DNA of 15,912 nucleotides. It comes from an uncultured Oscillospiraceae bacterium (lineage in GTDB: Bacteria > Bacillota > Clostridia > Oscillospirales > Oscillospiraceae). The position numbers and the translations under genes were made by a program. The stretch is taken from the NCBI GenBank assembly GCA_910584835.1, contig CAJUEG010000061.1, positions 1 to 15,912 of the forward strand, in the 5' to 3' direction. The notes beneath the pieces were generated by a model. That model did no database searches, was not told the origin of the DNA, and saw only the letters and a program-made list of their open reading frames with translations. Positions 13,806 to 15,912 of this stretch are shown here, piece by piece (position 1 is the stretch's first letter; each line of letters starts with the position of its first letter).

Positions 13806-14233
13806 GTTTGACGGGATTCATACCGCTCCATACCCCACCAGTTGGGGAGAAGCTCCTTCAGAGTGACGGTCTCGCGGGTGTCGTAGTCCACCATGATCTC
13901 CATATCCTTGTTTTGAAGATTCAGCTGCATGAAAAACTCCCGGCAGGCTCCACAGGGCATTCCGCTGCCGCCGCCATAAGGAGGACGGTCCCGAAAGGCG
14001 ATGAGCCGCCTGACCACCGTCTGGCCGCTGGCTGCGTACATGTTGAGGGCGGCCACCCGCTCGGCACACAAATCCAGAACGCCGGAGCAGCTCTCAAAGC
14101 AGAAGCCGGTGAAGATTTCACCGCTTTCGCTCTCCAGGGCGCATACCACATGGTGGGCGTACAGGAAGGGGGAGACCTGCTGGGGATGATACTGCTCCTT
14201 GGCTTTTTGACAGAGCCGCTCCCAGATATCCAT
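13802..14233 (-). CDS. Cytidine-deaminase-family protein (divergent; substrate uncertain)
   Basis: A 143-residue zinc deaminase of the small tetrameric cytidine-deaminase type. The zinc and proton-shuttle motifs are intact: CAER at 56-59 (C56 ligand, E58 acid/base) and MPCGACREFF at 92-101 (C94, C97). The stretch that binds the ribose in classical Cdd (N-x-E-N-A-S) reads CFESCS (45-50): the Glu stays, but the Asn is Cys and the small residues differ. The substrate may therefore be a modified nucleoside, as in blasticidin-S deaminases and their relatives. ATG 14233 lies 2 nt after the dapB stop with AGAGGA upstream, so it is translated from the dapA-dapB transcript. Fold confident, reaction only presumed. 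Confidence 0.82.
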   Translation of the reverse strand: MDIWERLCQKAKEQYHPQQVSPFLYAHHVVCALESESGEIFTGFCFESCSGVLDLCAERVAALNMYAASGQTVVRRLIAFRDRPPYGGGSGMPCGACREFFMQLNLQNKDMEIMVDYDTRETVTLKELLPNWWGMERYESRQT

Positions 14234-14235
14234 GG

Positions 14236-15006
14236 CTAAATGTCCTCTTTCCCGGCAATGAGGTGGGACATGTCATACAGTCCCGGCTCGTTAACCCCAG
14301 TCAGGAACTTGGCCGCTTTGACCGCGCCCGCGGCGAATACCTCCCGGCTGGCGGCGCGGTGAGTAATTTCGATGACCTCATCCCGCCCGGCGAACACCAC
14401 GGTGTGGTCGCCCACAATGGTGCCCCCGCGCAGGGAGGCGATGCCGATCTCCCGCCGCTCCCGGGGCTTGCGTACGCTGTGGCGGTCATAGACATACTCA
14501 GGCTCATAGGGCAGGGCGGAGGCGGCGGCGTCCGCCAGCATCAGAGCGGTACCGCTGGGGGCGTCCAGCTTGCGGCGGTGGTGGCGTTCCTCAATCTCCA
14601 CGTCAAAGTCCCCGCCCAGCAAGGCGGAGGCGCGGGCGGCCAAATCCATCAGCACATTGATGCCCAGGGACATGTTGGCGGAGCGGAAAATGGGGATGGA
14701 GCCGGCGGCACCGCGGATCTGGCCGAGCTGCTCCTCCGAGTAACCGGTGGTGGCCAGCACCACGGGCAGCTTCCGCTCCACGCAGAAGTCCAGCAGCGGA
14801 CCCAGCGCCGCGGGATGGGAGAAATCAATCACCGCGTCCGCCTCCACAGGGCAGGCGGCAGGGGTGGAAAACACCGGGAAGCCCTCCATGGGCTGGGGGA
14901 GCAGATCAATGCCCGCCGCGACGTCTGTGTCGGGGTCGCTGGCGCAGATGTCCGCCACCACCCGGCCCATGTGGCCGCAGCAGCCGGAGATAATAATCTT
15001 TTGCAT
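14236..15006 (-). CDS. dapB: 4-hydroxy-tetrahydrodipicolinate reductase
   Basis: A 256-residue cytosolic enzyme that reduces the DapA product to tetrahydrodipicolinate with NAD(P)H, on the route to meso-diaminopimelate (peptidoglycan) and lysine. Motifs: nucleotide-binding GCCGHMGR at 8-15, the catalytic loop EIEERHHRRK (137-146) with H142, H143 and K146, and DAPSGTA (148-154). Length is near the normal 250-270. ATG 15006 has AAGGAG 12 nt upstream, a long spacing. dapA lies upstream with a 127-nt gap that contains a hairpin ending next to this ribosome binding site. The deaminase-family gene follows after 2 nt. Confidence 0.96.
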   Translation of the reverse strand: MQKIIISGCCGHMGRVVADICASDPDTDVAAGIDLLPQPMEGFPVFSTPAACPVEADAVIDFSHPAALGPLLDFCVERKLPVVLATTGYSEEQLGQIRGAAGSIPIFRSANMSLGINVLMDLAARASALLGGDFDVEIEERHHRRKLDAPSGTALMLADAAASALPYEPEYVYDRHSVRKPRERREIGIASLRGGTIVGDHTVVFAGRDEVIEITHRAASREVFAAGAVKAAKFLTGVNEPGLYDMSHLIAGKEDI

Positions 15007-15133
15007 AAAAATCTATGACTCCTTTTGAGCCGCGCCTCGCCCGTTTGCAGCGCGCGGCTTTTCATCGAAGCAAAGTCCGCATCCTCTCTCCCCGCGGGCC
15101 GCAGGACGGCATTAAGGGGACTGCACTGAATGA
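15007..15133 (-). other. dapA-dapB spacer with hairpin ahead of the dapB ribosome binding site
   Basis: The 127-nt spacer has 8-bp arms AGCCGCGC/GCGCGGCT at 15028-15035 and 15052-15059. On the minus strand the hairpin ends 4 nt before AAGGAG, with no U run after it. It is therefore more likely an RNA structure that affects dapB translation or mRNA processing than a terminator. No promoter is convincing in the spacer. Confidence 0.4.
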
Positions 15134-15912
15134 TTAGACTTCACCCGCGCTGTTCACGACGGCTCGGATGCCGGCCCGCTCCATAGCGCTGCGCAAAACC
15201 TCCAGGTTTTTCTCCGAGATATCGCACAGGGGCAGGCGCAGGGGGCCAGCCTCCATGCCCAGCAGGTTCATGGCCGCCTTGATGGGGATGGGGTTGACCT
15301 CGGTAAACAGCGCGTCAATGAGGTCCATGTACTGGATTTGCAGCTTGGAGGCGGCGGCGAAATCGTTGTCCAGACAGAGGTGGCTCATCTTTACCATGAC
15401 CTCCGGAACAATGTTGGAGGCCACCGAGATCACGCCCTTGGCGCCCAGGGCCATCATGGGCACCACCTGGTCGTCGTTGCCGGACCAGATGTAGAAGTCC
15501 TCCCCGCACAAAAACCGGGTGTGGGCCAGCAGGGAGAAATTTCCGCTGGCCTCCTTCACGCCGTTGATTTTGGGGTTTTCGGACAGCACCTTGTAGGTCT
15601 CGGCGGTAAAGGACACCCCGGTGCGGCTGGGGACGTTGTAGAGGATGATGGGCAGCTCCACCCGGTCGGCGATGTACTCGTAGTGCTTGATGAGACCGGC
15701 TTGGCTGGCCTTGTTGTAATAGGGGGTGACGTGGAGCAGGGCGTCCGCCCCGGAATCCTGGGCGTGCTGGGACAGGTAGACGGCGGCGGAGGTGTCGTTG
15801 GACCCGGCTCCGGCGATCACCTTCACCCGGTGGTTTACCCGCTTGACGCAGAACTCTACGGCGGCGATGTGCTCCCGGATGGACATGGTGGCGGACTCGC
15901 CGGTGGTGCCGC
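15134..15912 (-). CDS. dapA: 4-hydroxy-tetrahydrodipicolinate synthase (N-terminus cut by window edge)
   Basis: DapA condenses pyruvate with aspartate semialdehyde, the first step of the diaminopimelate/lysine branch. The frame is open to the edge, and its first visible residues GTTGESATMS contain the conserved Thr-Thr pair of the active site. Further on are the catalytic Tyr in YNVPSRTG and the Schiff-base Lys in GVKEASG. The visible 258 residues leave roughly 35-40 missing at the N-terminus, judged from the usual 290-300. The Met at 15886 is internal and not the true start. It is first in the dapA-dapB-deaminase order. Its promoter is outside the window. Confidence 0.96.
   Translation of the reverse strand, partial: GTTGESATMSIREHIAAVEFCVKRVNHRVKVIAGAGSNDTSAAVYLSQHAQDSGADALLHVTPYYNKASQAGLIKHYEYIADRVELPIILYNVPSRTGVSFTAETYKVLSENPKINGVKEASGNFSLLAHTRFLCGEDFYIWSGNDDQVVPMMALGAKGVISVASNIVPEVMVKMSHLCLDNDFAAASKLQIQYMDLIDALFTEVNPIPIKAAMNLLGMEAGPLRLPLCDISEKNLEVLRSAMERAGIRAVVNSAGEV

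Noticed and set aside
1..15912. Mobile element, prophage, CRISPR, tRNA or toxin-antitoxin module
   Set aside because: No transposase, integrase, regularly spaced repeats, cloverleaf or paired small genes are visible. The gene order and base composition look chromosomal throughout.

Overview
The window looks like a GC-rich (by eye around 60% G+C) piece of chromosome from an anaerobic low-branching Firmicute. The best guess is a gut clostridium of the Oscillospiraceae type. This rests on the ylxM-ffh pair, a ymfF/ymfH-like M16 peptidase pair, strong AGGAGG ribosome binding sites, near-consensus sigma-A promoters, several Fe-S proteins and a CoA-disulfide-reductase/rhodanese fusion. The taxonomic call is an inference from gene content and style, not from a search. 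I see no mobile element, integrase, CRISPR array, tRNA or rRNA. Most of the window is ordinary housekeeping and nutrient-uptake DNA.

Layout from left to right. (1) Positions 1-1203, minus strand: ffh (SRP GTPase, cut by the left edge) preceded by its partner ylxM. (2) Positions 1204-1518: a divergent control region with two near-consensus promoters and several inverted repeats. (3) Positions 1519-2451, plus: cysK (cysteine synthase), with a hairpin terminator behind it. (4) Positions 2593-7048, plus: a tight run of two M16 peptidase paralogues (an inactive ymfF-like and an active ymfH-like), lgt (prolipoprotein diacylglyceryl transferase) and folD (methylene-THF dehydrogenase/cyclohydrolase). 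(5) Positions 7193-10077, minus: a four-gene redox/sulfur operon, transcribed as trxA, FAD-NADH CoA-disulfide/polysulfide reductase with a C-terminal rhodanese domain, a small 2[4Fe-4S] ferredoxin, and a four-helix membrane protein with Cys pairs. (6) Positions 10464-13733, plus: a polar amino-acid ABC transporter (permease, ATPase, lipoprotein binding protein) with a membrane-anchored alpha/beta hydrolase inserted between ATPase and binding protein. (7) Positions 13802-15912, minus: dapA (cut by the right edge), dapB and a divergent cytidine-deaminase-family gene.

How they fit together. A sulfur thread runs through the window: cysK makes cysteine, the ABC transporter resembles the cystine/polar amino-acid class, and the thioredoxin/rhodanese/CoA-disulfide-reductase operon handles disulfide or persulfide sulfur. 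Shared function between these separate operons is only inferred. The binding protein at 12915 carries a lipobox and is a substrate for the Lgt encoded at 5173. The two convergent gene pairs (folD with the redox operon, binding protein with the deaminase) each share one long hairpin that reaches into a stop codon.

The best candidate for something under-described is the four-gene redox operon, in which a rhodanese-fused flavoprotein is tied to a ferredoxin and a membrane protein with an unusual split Cys motif. The next best are the hydrolase inside the ABC operon and the deaminase whose substrate-binding motif has changed.
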